A stretch of 64,000 bases of DNA from Bradyrhizobium sp. 186 (lineage in GTDB: Bacteria > Pseudomonadota > Alphaproteobacteria > Rhizobiales > Xanthobacteraceae): contig NZ_CP082164.1 in the NCBI RefSeq assembly GCF_023101685.1, positions 8,184,001-8,248,000 on the forward strand, read 5' to 3'. Position 1 is the first letter of the stretch; each line of letters begins with the position of its first letter. A model generated the notes under the pieces. It worked only from the letters and a program-made list of their open reading frames with translations. It was not told the DNA's origin and did no database searches. Shown here piece after piece: positions 7,719-16,290 of the stretch. A program made the position numbers and the translations under genes.

Positions 7719-8999
7719 TCAGGCGAGCCCGGCATAGAGGCCGCGCTCGAACTCGCCGTAGAGGGCGACGACGCGGTCGTCGTAGAAGGGCAGGACCTGA
7801 GTGAAGAGCGCGCCGGTGACGTGCTTCACCGGGTCGAGCCAGAAGTAGCAGTTGAGCAGACCTGCCCAGGAGATGCTGCCGGCGGAGCGCCCGTTCGGTC
7901 CCGGCTGCATGTTGATGTCGAAAGACAGGCCCCATTTATGCGGCTGTCCCGGGAACTGGTCGAAGCTGCGGGAATATGGCGGCTGTGCCGAGCGCATCTC
8001 CTGGACGTTCAGTTCGCCGATCTGGTTCTGCATCATCATGGCGACCGTCTCCGGACGCAGGATTCGGACGCCATGCAGCGTGCCGCCGTTCAGCAGCGCC
8101 TGCAGGAACGCCATGTAGTCCCGCGGCGTGCTGAAGGCGCCGCCGCCACCCATGAAGAACTCCGGCCGTTGCGGCATCTCGAAGGGCGCCGACTCCAGCC
8201 CGCCGTCGGCGAGGCGGTTGTGGAAGGTGGCGACGCGCCGCTTCTGCTCGGTCCCGATCAGAAACCCTGAATCCTTCATGCCGAGCGGCGCGAAGATGTT
8301 CTCGCGGAAGTAGATCTCAAGCGACTGATCCGACACCGCCTCAACCAGCTTGCCGACCCAGTCCATGCTGATGCCGTATTCCCACCGCTCGCCAGGCTCG
8401 AACTCAAGCGGAGCCGTGAAGGCGGCGTTCTTGCAGGTCGCGATGTCGGGCATGCCCGTCACCTTCTCGTAGCGGGTCAGAGCCTCGCTCCAGATCGAGT
8501 AGGTGTAGCCGGACGTATGTGTCAGCAGATGGCGCACCTTGATCGCGCGCCTGGCCGGCCGCATTCGCGGCGTTCCATCCTCGGCAAAGCCCTCAAGGAC
8601 CTGCGGCGAGGCCAACTCGGGCAGGTATTTTGCCGCGTCGTCGTCCAGATGCAGGCGGTCCTGCTCAATCAACTGCATGCAGGCCGTCGCGGTGAAGGCC
8701 TTGGTCATCGACAGCAGCCAGAACACGGTGTCGCGCGTCATCGCTGCGCCCGTTACGACGTTCGCCTTGCCGAAGGCGCCCTCGTAAACCACGCCTTTCG
8801 GCGTGGCCGCAACGGCGATAACGCCGGCCACGTCGTTTCTCGAAACGCCTCCCCGCAAGGCGGCGTCGATCGCCTTGAATCGCGCTGACGAGCCGGCTGG
8901 TGTTGTCTCGGCCAAAGCGGGGCTGACCGCGTCGAGAGCCAGGACGGCCCCCAGCATTCCCCCGCTCTGAAGCACCGTTCTGCGTGTGAGGTGGTTCAT
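7719..8999 (-). CDS. Serine hydrolase of the beta-lactamase/class C esterase (EstB) family
   Basis: The 426-residue product has a Tat-like N-terminus (LTRRTVLQSGG) ending near ALA-ET. The catalytic S-x-x-K is SMTK (Ser97, Lys100), and WEYGISMDW supplies the Tyr motif. HLLTHTSGYTYS is a family marker. These enzymes act as esterases, D-aminopeptidases or transpeptidase relatives rather than as resistance beta-lactamases. AAAGGAG precedes the ATG at 8999. It is the first gene of the set, divergent from the LysR gene at 9196, which is therefore its likely regulator. Confidence 0.92.
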   Translation of the reverse strand: MNHLTRRTVLQSGGMLGAVLALDAVSPALAETTPAGSSARFKAIDAALRGGVSRNDVAGVIAVAATPKGVVYEGAFGKANVVTGAAMTRDTVFWLLSMTKAFTATACMQLIEQDRLHLDDDAAKYLPELASPQVLEGFAEDGTPRMRPARRAIKVRHLLTHTSGYTYSIWSEALTRYEKVTGMPDIATCKNAAFTAPLEFEPGERWEYGISMDWVGKLVEAVSDQSLEIYFRENIFAPLGMKDSGFLIGTEQKRRVATFHNRLADGGLESAPFEMPQRPEFFMGGGGAFSTPRDYMAFLQALLNGGTLHGVRILRPETVAMMMQNQIGELNVQEMRSAQPPYSRSFDQFPGQPHKWGLSFDINMQPGPNGRSAGSISWAGLLNCYFWLDPVKHVTGALFTQVLPFYDDRVVALYGEFERGLYAGLA

Positions 9000-9104
9000 G
9001 GCTAACTCCTTTCTGAATCGAAGGAGGTCCGATCTTGTCGGCCGTTCGCCTCCGACGTCGCTGTGACCTCGGCCTTGTAGGCCGTGCCAAGACGTGATTC
9101 ACGC

Positions 9105-9120
9105 GCATTAAAATCAATGC
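9105..9120. promoter_or_regulatory. Candidate LysR-type operator between divergent genes
   Basis: The 16 bases GCATTAAAATCAATGC have inverted arms GCATT/AATGC and contain a T-N11-A-type core. They sit between the serine hydrolase gene (start 8999) and the LysR gene (start 9196), where a regulator of this family normally binds. The arms are short, so this is suggestive only. Confidence 0.45.
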
Positions 9121-9195
9121 TATAGTGACTTGGATTCACTGCTCTTTGCCCGGGACAGGCTCCGGCGGAGAACCGCAGAGGCGAAGGGAGATCGC

Positions 9196-10098
9196 ATGGC
9201 TTTCGACACGCGGCTTCTGACCGGCGTCGGTGTCCTGGCAGCGGTTACGGAGGCTGGGAATTTTGCCCGCGCCGCGGAATTGCTCGGCCTGACGCCGTCG
9301 GCAGTGAGCCGCGCCGTCGCGCGTCTGGAGGCGCGGGTCGGCGTGCGGCTCTTCGATCGCAATCCACGCGAAGTCAGCCTCACCGAGGAAGGACGCCGCT
9401 TCCACACGCAGGTCATGCCGCTTCTCGCGGGCCTGGATGAGGCGGCGGCCGAGGCCGCAGGCGCGGCGGCGGTCGTGCGCGGCCGGCTGCGCGTATCGGT
9501 GGACCCGTGGTTCGCTCGTATGGTGCTTGCGTCGAAGCTCCAGCAGTTTCTGGTCCGCTACCCTCTGCTGTCGGTCGATTTATCCACCAGCAACTACCGC
9601 GAGGAGATGATGACCGGGGTCGACGTGGCGGTGCGCTTCGGCCCACCCGATCAGTCATCCCTCATCGTGCGCAAGCTGCTGGAGACCCGTATCCTGACGG
9701 TCGCCGCGCCGGCCTATCTCGAAAAACACGGCGAGCCGCGATCGCCCCATGACCTCGTCCATCATGAAGCACTCCTCTTCCGAGATCCGCAGACCGGCCT
9801 GCCCTTTCCCTGGGAGTTCCAGCGCGGCGGGGAGGTGAGCGAAGTCAAGGTTTCCAGTCGCCTGGTAATGGACGACCCTTCAGTGGCGGTGGCCGCTTGT
9901 GTGGCCGGTCAAGGCATTTTTCAAAGCCTCGCGATCGGCTTGGCGCCTTTCCTGTCGCGAGGCGAACTTGTCCAGATCCTGCCGGAATGGTCGGAAGAAC
10001 TCTATCCGCTCTATGCCTATCATCCCTCGCGCCACCTCCCGCCGGCGAAGGTCCGAGCGCTTCTGGATTTCATCCAGGAGATTGCTGTCTGCGCGTAA
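9196..10098 (+). CDS. LysR-family transcriptional regulator
   Basis: The 300-residue protein has the N-terminal winged helix (VLAAVTEAGNFARAAELLGL, then PSAVSRAVARLEARVGVRLF) and a type 2 periplasmic-binding effector domain to the end. GAAGGGAG lies eight bases before the ATG at 9196; the upstream in-frame ATG at 9130 is less likely. By the usual LysR arrangement it should autoregulate and control the divergent set 8999-3080 in response to a small ligand. It belongs to the group close to DsdC/AaeR-like regulators with SVDLSTSNYREEMM. Ligand unknown. Confidence 0.92.
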   Translation: MAFDTRLLTGVGVLAAVTEAGNFARAAELLGLTPSAVSRAVARLEARVGVRLFDRNPREVSLTEEGRRFHTQVMPLLAGLDEAAAEAAGAAAVVRGRLRVSVDPWFARMVLASKLQQFLVRYPLLSVDLSTSNYREEMMTGVDVAVRFGPPDQSSLIVRKLLETRILTVAAPAYLEKHGEPRSPHDLVHHEALLFRDPQTGLPFPWEFQRGGEVSEVKVSSRLVMDDPSVAVAACVAGQGIFQSLAIGLAPFLSRGELVQILPEWSEELYPLYAYHPSRHLPPAKVRALLDFIQEIAVCA

Positions 10099-10210
10099 TT
10101 GGTACTCGGCTCTTGCGATATCCGCACCATTTCGTAGAACTTTTTGGGCGCACAAGCCAACATTTACCATCGAGGTAACTACGGTTCAGAGCGATGACAG
10201 CAACTTCGCC

Positions 10211-10360
10211 CTAACGCAGGTCCCTCGTCATCTCGCCTGCACGCGATATAACGAAATGAGTCTCGATGCCGAGTTCGCGAAGCATCTGGAGCGCACGTAT
10301 ACCGTGGATGATGCCGGTCGCGCCGGAGATACCCACGCTGCCGCCGGCGTTTCCCTTCAT
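10211..10360 (-). pseudogene. ubiX: UbiX-like flavin prenyltransferase, 5' fragment
   Basis: The 49-codon frame from the ATG at 10360 reads GSVGISGATGIIHGIRALQM and LRELGIETHFVISRAGEM, then stops. This matches the N-terminal FMN-binding part of UbiX/PadI (usually about 190-200 residues). About three quarters of the gene is missing, so it is a remnant. UbiX makes the prenylated FMN used by UbiD-type decarboxylases of aromatic acids; no ubiD partner is seen here. It lies between the LysR gene and the molybdenum hydroxylase gene on the minus strand. Confidence 0.72.
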
Positions 10361-10464
10361 TCACAAGCTTGTCCACGGCAATACTCTTCTCAACAGATCA
10401 GAAGTAGCCGGCGAGCATTGCGACATCGAGAGCGCTCATGCCTCCACCCGCCTAGCCCTTGCTC

Positions 10465-12645
10465 TCAGGCCGGCTGTATCGGCAGCCTTCTGATGCGGCG
10501 CCCCGTCGCCGCGAAAATGGCATTCGTGACCGCGGGGGCCACAGCGGCTGTAGCCGCTTCGCCCAAGCCGCCAGGATCAGCCGTGCTCGCCACTATATGG
10601 GTCTCGATTGGTGGCGTTTCATCAATGCGCAGCGGCGGATAAGAGTCAAAGTTGCCTTGTTCGACTCTGCCGTCCTTAATCGTTATCGCGCCGCGTAGCG
10701 CAGCCGTGAGTCCGAAGATCGTTCCGCTCTGTATTTGCGCGTCGATCATCTTAGGATTGACCGGCAATCCACAATCCACCGCGCAGATGATACGTTCCAC
10801 CCTCACATTTCCTTTCTCGTCGACGGCCACCTCCGCTACTTGCGAAAGATAGCTTCCAAAGGCGAACTGAAGCGAGACGCCCCTGCCCTTTCCGGGAGGC
10901 ATCGGCTGACCCCAGCCGGCCTTCTGCACGGCAAGATTCAGGACCGCCAAAGCTCGGGGATTGTGAGCTAGAAGATTCCTACGAAATTCCACGGAATCCT
11001 GCCCGGCCGCGGAGGCCAGCTCATCCATGAAGCTCTCGACGATGAAGACGTTGTGTACCGGTCCTACACCACGCCAAAACCCGGTCGTAATGCCGGGCGG
11101 ATCGGCCCGAACGTACTCGACGAGAATGTTGGGAATTGCGTAGGGCGGCTCGGCAGCCCCTTCGATCGCATCGAAATCCAAACCGTTTTTGAACAGGGGC
11201 GGAGAAAACCGGGCCACGACCGAAGAGCCGCATACCCGATGGTGCCACGCGATAGGTCTTCCCGCCTCGTCGAGACCCGCCGATATCCGATCGTAGTAGT
11301 AGGGTCGGTATACATCGTGCTGGATGTCCTCCTCGCGGCTCCAGATCACCTTGACGGGACCGTCGATCTGCTTGGCAATTTTGACCGCGAGAAGGGTACC
11401 ATCTGGCTCAAGCCGACGGCCGAAGCCTCCACCCAAATACTGATTGTGAATCACAATGGCTTCCTTCGGCATTCCAGTGAGCGTCGCGACCGCCGCCTGC
11501 GTGACGGTGGGCTGCTGCGTGCCGACCCAGATTTCGCAGATGTCCTTCCGATAGTGCACCGTGCAATTCATCGGCTCCATGGCTGCGTGAGCCAGAAACG
11601 GCAACTCATAGACCGCGTCCAAACGCCGAGCCGCGCCGGAGAACGCCTGCTCGAAGTGGCCCTCGTTTCTCGCCACGACCCCCGGGCTTTCGGATGCCTT
11701 CTTGAGCTGCTCGACGAGCTTCTTACTATCTATCGAGGCATTAGGACCGTCGTCCCACTGTATCGCGGCGGCTTCCAAACCCTTCTTAGCAGCGCCCATA
11801 TGGTCAGCAACGACGGCTACCGCCTCATCGACCGCGACCACCTGATGCACACCCTTGATCGCGAGTGCCGCGCTCTGGTTCACGGCCGTAGGTCTTCCTC
11901 CAAGCACCGGAGATATTGCTATCGCCGCGACCTTCAGGCCCGGCAGCATCACGTCGATTCCGAACTGCGTTCGTCCACTGATCTTGTCGGGAGCCTCAAG
12001 TCTCTTCGGGGATGTTCCAATGAGAGTGAACTGTCCTTGCTCCTTCAGCTTGATGCGATCGAGAGCGGGAGGTCCCGATTCGGCCGCGGATCGCAGCAAG
12101 TCCCGATAGGGCAGCGACCTAGCGCCCGACGGATGCAAAACCACTCCATCCTTGACGGTGCAGGCCGCCGGGTCGACTTTCCAACGCCCGGCCGCCGCCG
12201 CGATCAACATGAGGCGCGCCGCGGCGCCAGCTCGCCGAAGGGGTAGCCAGAAACCCCGGATCGAGGCTGACAATCCTGTCGCCTGTAAATGTAGGAACGG
12301 ATTGGCGTAGAGGGCGTCATTCGGAGGCGCGTGTTCGACCTCGATCTGGTCGAGCTTGACTTCGAGCTCCTCCGCCAAGAGCATAGAGAGCGAGGTATAG
12401 ACCCCCTGCCCCATCTCGACACACGGTATGGTCAGGCGTACGCGGCCGTCGGGCTCAATTCTCACGAACGCATTCAAGACCGCGCCGTTATCGCTTCCAT
12501 CAGCCATGGACCAGGACGGCAGGACAACCGCCAGGGCGAGCCCCCCTGCCGCGGTCGCACTGACCTTCAGGAGCGCTCTGCGAGAGACTCTTGCTTCGTC
12601 TGCGCCCGATACTGTCCGCGTGAGCGTGTCGGTGGTTTGCCGCAT
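10465..12645 (-). CDS. Molybdopterin-binding hydroxylase large subunit (xanthine dehydrogenase family, IorB-like)
   Basis: The 726-residue product carries a Tat signal near residues 20-45 (SRRALLKVSATAAGG), so it is probably exported to the periplasm with its cofactor. Features of the molybdenum subunit are GRTQFGIDV, GGGFGRR at the cofactor site and, near the end, PGGLGEAATAAVAPA, which holds the catalytic Glu. Single-chain size and the Tat signal match isoquinoline 1-oxidoreductase/aldehyde dehydrogenase IorB types. The ATG at 12645 follows the small-subunit stop by two bases with GAGGGAGGG upstream. The out-of-frame N-terminal extension of the open frame overlaps the small subunit and is spurious. 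The electron acceptor, often cytochrome c, is not encoded beside it. Confidence 0.93.
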   Translation of the reverse strand: MRQTTDTLTRTVSGADEARVSRRALLKVSATAAGGLALAVVLPSWSMADGSDNGAVLNAFVRIEPDGRVRLTIPCVEMGQGVYTSLSMLLAEELEVKLDQIEVEHAPPNDALYANPFLHLQATGLSASIRGFWLPLRRAGAAARLMLIAAAAGRWKVDPAACTVKDGVVLHPSGARSLPYRDLLRSAAESGPPALDRIKLKEQGQFTLIGTSPKRLEAPDKISGRTQFGIDVMLPGLKVAAIAISPVLGGRPTAVNQSAALAIKGVHQVVAVDEAVAVVADHMGAAKKGLEAAAIQWDDGPNASIDSKKLVEQLKKASESPGVVARNEGHFEQAFSGAARRLDAVYELPFLAHAAMEPMNCTVHYRKDICEIWVGTQQPTVTQAAVATLTGMPKEAIVIHNQYLGGGFGRRLEPDGTLLAVKIAKQIDGPVKVIWSREEDIQHDVYRPYYYDRISAGLDEAGRPIAWHHRVCGSSVVARFSPPLFKNGLDFDAIEGAAEPPYAIPNILVEYVRADPPGITTGFWRGVGPVHNVFIVESFMDELASAAGQDSVEFRRNLLAHNPRALAVLNLAVQKAGWGQPMPPGKGRGVSLQFAFGSYLSQVAEVAVDEKGNVRVERIICAVDCGLPVNPKMIDAQIQSGTIFGLTAALRGAITIKDGRVEQGNFDSYPPLRIDETPPIETHIVASTADPGGLGEAATAAVAPAVTNAIFAATGRRIRRLPIQPA

Positions 12646-12647
12646 TG

Positions 12648-13109
12648 TTAACGCCCTCCCTCGCTCGCGTATTTTATGGCAGCTCGAATGCGATTGTAGG
12701 TGCCGCATCGGCATATATTGCCGGACATCGCGTCGTTTATCTCCGAGTCCGTCGGGCGTGGATTGCTCGCCAGCAGCGCAGCTGCCGCCATGATCTGCCC
12801 CGACTGACAATATCCGCACTGAACGACGTCTTGATCGAGCCAAGCCCGCTGCACCTTCCGGCCAGCAGGAGTCTCGCCGATGGCTTCGATAGTAGTCACT
12901 GCGGCCTCCCCGACACTGTCGACCGTGGTGATGCAAGATCGTGTCGCCGCGCCGTCTATGTGAACCGTACAAGCGCCGCAAAGCGCCATACCGCATCCAA
13001 ACTTCGTTCCTGTCATCTTGAGAACGTCCCGCAGCACCCATAGCAGGGGCGTCTCGCCGTTCACGTCCACCTTATGCGACTTCCCATTTATCTTGAGAAC
13101 GTATGTCAT
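12648..13109 (-). CDS. [2Fe-2S] small subunit of molybdenum hydroxylase (IorA-like)
   Basis: The 153-residue protein has a plant-type [2Fe-2S] site with Cys39, Cys44, Cys47 and Cys59 and a second cluster with Cys98, Cys101, Cys133 and Cys135 (CGYCQSGQ and ICRCGTY). This is the full pattern and length of the iron-sulfur subunit that carries electrons from the molybdenum centre. Its TAA is two bases from the large-subunit ATG, so both are co-translated. It lies 117 bases downstream of the AraC gene, which is on the same strand and probably controls it. Confidence 0.95.
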   Translation of the reverse strand: MTYVLKINGKSHKVDVNGETPLLWVLRDVLKMTGTKFGCGMALCGACTVHIDGAATRSCITTVDSVGEAAVTTIEAIGETPAGRKVQRAWLDQDVVQCGYCQSGQIMAAAALLASNPRPTDSEINDAMSGNICRCGTYNRIRAAIKYASEGGR

Positions 13110-13226
13110 CCGGCACCATAGCGTGTTGAGGAACGAGATCTATATTGCAGCCCGAAGGGACCGTCGCTCGCGGGATTGCTTTGATGCCCGCGTTATTGCC
13201 CCCAGTTTCGTCTTCCTGCTATGGAT

Positions 13227-14099
13227 CTATCGGCGATAGGAGCTCGGCGTCACCCCCACCACCCGCCGAAAGGCCGTCGCAAAATGCGATGGATTCTCAT
13301 ATCCACATCTGGCGGCAACGGTCGGAATCGTTTCGTTCCGGCCCTTCAAGAGGCTCTTCGCCTTTTCCATGCGAAGGAAGGTCAGACGCTGCAGGGGAGT
13401 CTGCCCATACAGCTTCTTGTACAATCTCAGCAGGTGGAACCGACTGACTCCTGCCTCGCGCGCCAGATCCTCCAGACTCACTGCGGACGCGAGATTCTCG
13501 CGCATGAAGTCTTCGACGTCGCGCAGCCGGCTGTCGCTCGTATTGCGGTAGTGTAGCTCCCCGTAGCCGCCGTGTCTGACCAAGAGATGGGCGGCCAACA
13601 TCTCTCCCGCAGTCTGAGCATAAAGGTCTGGCGCGGATTCTTGAAACGCAGCGCTCAGGCTCAGCATCAGCCGGCTAACCAAGGGATCGCTGCTTCCGAT
13701 GCCGCTCGGCAAGATCGGGGCCGCGGGACCTTTACGCCTGAGTTCTCGTGCGACGCGTTCGATGGTCGCGGCCGGAAGATGGAGTTGCAGGTTGCTGTGT
13801 GTCGTATTACCCCGCCATCGCAGTGTAGCGGCTTGTCCCGGAGCCGTCATACCAATGTGACCCGGCTCGGAATGAGCATGCTGCCAACCGTTGCGATACC
13901 GGACCTCCACGTCGCAGGAGCCACCGGTGACGAGAACGATCAAATGATCGCGAGTAGCGGGAGTTACGAATTCTTCGGCCTCTGCCGGATCCTCGTAGGC
14001 CCGGATCAGCAGCGAGCGCCAACCGGCTCGCCAGCTGCAGGCCGTCATTGTGGCGCGCAAGTGCTTGTGCGCATCGAGGCTAGAAATTATCGTCTCCAA
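13227..14099 (-). CDS. AraC-family transcriptional regulator
   Basis: The 290-residue protein ends with the double helix-turn-helix of the family (SLEDLAREAGVSRFHLLRLY, then ETIPTVAARCGYENPSHFAT and FRRVVGVTPSSYRR). The N-terminal half is an effector domain of unknown ligand. The open frame starts with TTG at 14099, preceded by GGAGACC; the first ATG is at 14048 with no ribosome site, so the TTG start is preferred. It immediately precedes the molybdenum hydroxylase pair and is its probable activator. Confidence 0.87.
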   Translation of the reverse strand: METIISSLDAHKHLRATMTACSWRAGWRSLLIRAYEDPAEAEEFVTPATRDHLIVLVTGGSCDVEVRYRNGWQHAHSEPGHIGMTAPGQAATLRWRGNTTHSNLQLHLPAATIERVARELRRKGPAAPILPSGIGSSDPLVSRLMLSLSAAFQESAPDLYAQTAGEMLAAHLLVRHGGYGELHYRNTSDSRLRDVEDFMRENLASAVSLEDLAREAGVSRFHLLRLYKKLYGQTPLQRLTFLRMEKAKSLLKGRNETIPTVAARCGYENPSHFATAFRRVVGVTPSSYRR

Positions 14100-14227
14100 G
14101 TCAGGTCTCCGTGCATGTGGTTGTGCCTGTAGAAGCGGCCAAGCGGGTTGAGCGTGCGATCTACGTCGTCGATAAAATCATCCGCAATCTCGACTGGGTC
14201 GCGGTCATCAATTCGATCTTTGGTCAT

Positions 14228-14332
14228 GGATATTGCCCTCAATATGGACAGCAGCCTGGTGTCTCTAGATCTAGCAACATGTACGACAGCCCATTTCAGG
14301 TCACGAAGTTCGACGGCATCCACGTTAGTCAC
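14228..14332 (-). pseudogene. Possible LysR N-terminal remnant
   Basis: A 35-codon stretch starts MTNVDAVELRDLKWAVV, which resembles the first residues of a LysR winged helix, but then loses similarity before the recognition helix. It continues into a short unrelated tail (to 14087) without a recognisable domain. It lies in the spacer between the AraC gene and an SDR gene. Low confidence; it may simply be an open frame. Confidence 0.3.
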
Positions 14333-14430
14333 GTTGCCGTCCTTTTATTGCGGCGAGCGCGACCGTCACTGCTGCCAATGGGCCGGTCCACGAAGGATCT
14401 TCGTGCGAGCCGGCCCGGCCGCAGGGATGA

Positions 14431-15333
14431 CTAGACGAGGACACTGGGCTTCAGCAGGTCGGAGAGGCCGACCCGATGAAGCATCTCCGCGCGCAGGCGG
14501 TCGCGCACGGTGAAGCCGACATTGGCGCCGTCTTCGGTCGGATCGTAGTGGATCCGGAACGGGCGCTTGCCGAAGGGCATGTCGACGACCTTGACGATCT
14601 CGTCGGCCACGCCGCTGGGCTCGGCGTCGTCGGGGACGATCGCGGCGAACGCCTTCAACACCTCTTCGCCGAAGCGCTTGTAGGGGCCAGCTTCATATTC
14701 CGCGACCCGCGCCTCGTCAGCCGGACGCCCGGAATGCGCGAAGTGGTTCGTGCCCTTGGTGAACGCGCCCGGCACGACGATCGTCGTCTCGATGCCCCAG
14801 CGCGACAGCTCGCGCGCATAGAGGACGGCCAGCGAGTCCATCGCCGATTTGGCCGCGAAATAGGGCGCGAGATAGGGCGGCGTTCCGCCAGCGGAGCTGC
14901 TGCTCGAGATCCAGAGAAGCAGACCCTGTTTCGCCGCGCGCATGTGCGGCAGGACGGCCCGGTTGACGCGTTGCGTGCCGAGCACGTTGACGTCGCACTG
15001 CACCGCGAATTGCTCGGGCAGGAACACCTCCGCAGGGCCAAACATCATGTGACCCGCATTGTGGGCCAGCACGTCGATCTTGCCGCTCTCGGCCATGATC
15101 TTCTTGACCGCCACATCGATCGACGGTTCGGACTGAACGTCGAGCTCGATCGCGCGCAGGTCGACGCCATCGCGCTTCGAGGCCTTGGCCATCTCGGCCG
15201 CGTTCTTGGCGTTGCGGCCAGCGACGTCGCGCATGGAGGCATAAACGGTGTGTCCGGCTTTGGCGAGCGCTTCGACGGTCAGGCGGCCGAAGCCGCTGGA
15301 AGCGCCAATGATGAGAATGACCTTCTTACTCAC
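14431..15333 (-). CDS. Short-chain dehydrogenase/reductase
   Basis: The 300-residue protein has the Rossmann loop GASSGFG (residues 10-16), NAG in LAHNAGHMMFG, the catalytic Ser in WISSSSSAGG and Tyr-x3-Lys in YFAAKSAMDSL. It is a classical cytosolic NAD(P)-dependent oxidoreductase with a longer C-terminus than usual. The start is a GTG at 15333 with GAGGAG about eight bases upstream. It is co-directional with the second SDR gene (15434-16174), 100 bases downstream, and may be in the same transcript driven from the LysR-divergent promoter. Substrate unknown. Confidence 0.92.
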   Translation of the reverse strand: MSKKVILIIGASSGFGRLTVEALAKAGHTVYASMRDVAGRNAKNAAEMAKASKRDGVDLRAIELDVQSEPSIDVAVKKIMAESGKIDVLAHNAGHMMFGPAEVFLPEQFAVQCDVNVLGTQRVNRAVLPHMRAAKQGLLLWISSSSSAGGTPPYLAPYFAAKSAMDSLAVLYARELSRWGIETTIVVPGAFTKGTNHFAHSGRPADEARVAEYEAGPYKRFGEEVLKAFAAIVPDDAEPSGVADEIVKVVDMPFGKRPFRIHYDPTEDGANVGFTVRDRLRAEMLHRVGLSDLLKPSVLV

Positions 15334-15433
15334 GACGAAATCTCCTCAATGACAAGGTGTTGTTACCGTTGGTGGCCGCGTACAGTCGGATGACGCCCCC
15401 GTTGATGTGCGGTCCGGCCGTAGATCTACGCCC

Positions 15434-16174
15434 TCAGCACACGCCGCCGTTGGCACGGATCGTCTGGCCATTAATCCAGCCGCCCTCCGGGCCGACGAGG
15501 AAGGCGACCACGCGAGCAATGTCTTCAGTCTGCCCAAGACGTTCGAGCGGATTCATTTTCGCCATGTGCTCGATCAGTTGCTCGCTTTTGCCATGAAGGA
15601 ACAGCTCGGTCGCGACCGGGCCAGGAGCAATGGCGTTGACACTGATCCGTCTGCCGCGCATCTCTTGTGCCAGAACCTGCGTCAGGCCTTCAACGGCGGC
15701 CTTGCTGGCGATGTAGACGCCGTAGGTCGGCAGACGGACCCCGATAACGCTGGAGGAGAAGTTGACGATGCGTCCTCCATCGCGCACGCGCTTCGCCGCC
15801 TCACGGCACAGATTGAACGTGCCCTTGAGATTGACCGCGATGATCTGGTCGAAGGTCTGATCGTCGACCTCCGCAATTTTGGCGAGTTTCATGATACCGG
15901 CGCAGTTGATGACGACGTCGACGCCGCCGAACGCGGTTTCAGCCGAGTAGAACATGCGTGCCACGGCGGCGACATCCGAGATGTCGGCCTGGGCCGCCAC
16001 GGCGTGGCCGCCGGCCGCTTCGATCCTAGCTACGATTGCCGCAGCCGAGGCGACGTTGCCGGCATAGTTCACCACCACGGTGAAGCCATCTTTGGCCAGG
16101 CGCTCGGCGACCGCAGCACCAATGCCGCCGGACGCGCCGGTGACGATGGCTATTCTGTTAGTTTCGGTGGTCAT
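15434..16174 (-). CDS. Short-chain dehydrogenase/reductase (FabG-like)
   Basis: The 246-residue protein has TGASGGIG at residues 12-19, NCAG, Ser in NFSSSVIG, and Tyr-x3-Lys in YIASKAAVEG, all complete. The end, GGWINGQTIRANGGVC, is typical of 3-oxoacyl-reductase-like SDRs. The ATG at 16174 is preceded by AAGGAGA; the longer frame to 16255 runs into the operator region and is unlikely. It is divergent from the LysR gene at 16291 and is its likely target. In Bradyrhizobium and Rhizobium such LysR/SDR pairs are frequent. Confidence 0.93.
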   Translation of the reverse strand: MTTETNRIAIVTGASGGIGAAVAERLAKDGFTVVVNYAGNVASAAAIVARIEAAGGHAVAAQADISDVAAVARMFYSAETAFGGVDVVINCAGIMKLAKIAEVDDQTFDQIIAVNLKGTFNLCREAAKRVRDGGRIVNFSSSVIGVRLPTYGVYIASKAAVEGLTQVLAQEMRGRRISVNAIAPGPVATELFLHGKSEQLIEHMAKMNPLERLGQTEDIARVVAFLVGPEGGWINGQTIRANGGVC

Positions 16175-16238
16175 GATCCGTCTCCTTGGAGTTGGGCACC
16201 GGTCATCGGCGCTCGATGAAAGCAAGATGCTCCTTCCC

Positions 16239-16289
16239 ATTCGGCGGATAATCATGCATATTTCGACATCATAATTCGAGCTGCCGAAT
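16239..16289. promoter_or_regulatory. Candidate LysR operator with inverted ATTCGGC/GCCGAAT arms
   Basis: The arms at 16239-16245 and 16283-16289 are exact inverse complements separated by 37 bases. The second ends just before the LysR ATG at 16291. The interior is AT-rich (containing CATAATTCGAG) and can hold both divergent promoters. Binding next to its own start would give autorepression, the usual behaviour of the family. Confidence 0.45.
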
Positions 16290-16290
16290 A

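Noticed and set aside
11053..12246. Long plus-strand frame opposite the molybdenum subunit
   Set aside because: No motifs and shadow-type composition; the minus strand carries clear cofactor motifs.
12645..13041. N-terminal extension of the large molybdenum subunit
   Set aside because: It is out of frame with, and overlaps, the [2Fe-2S] subunit gene; the ATG at 12645 has a strong ribosome site.
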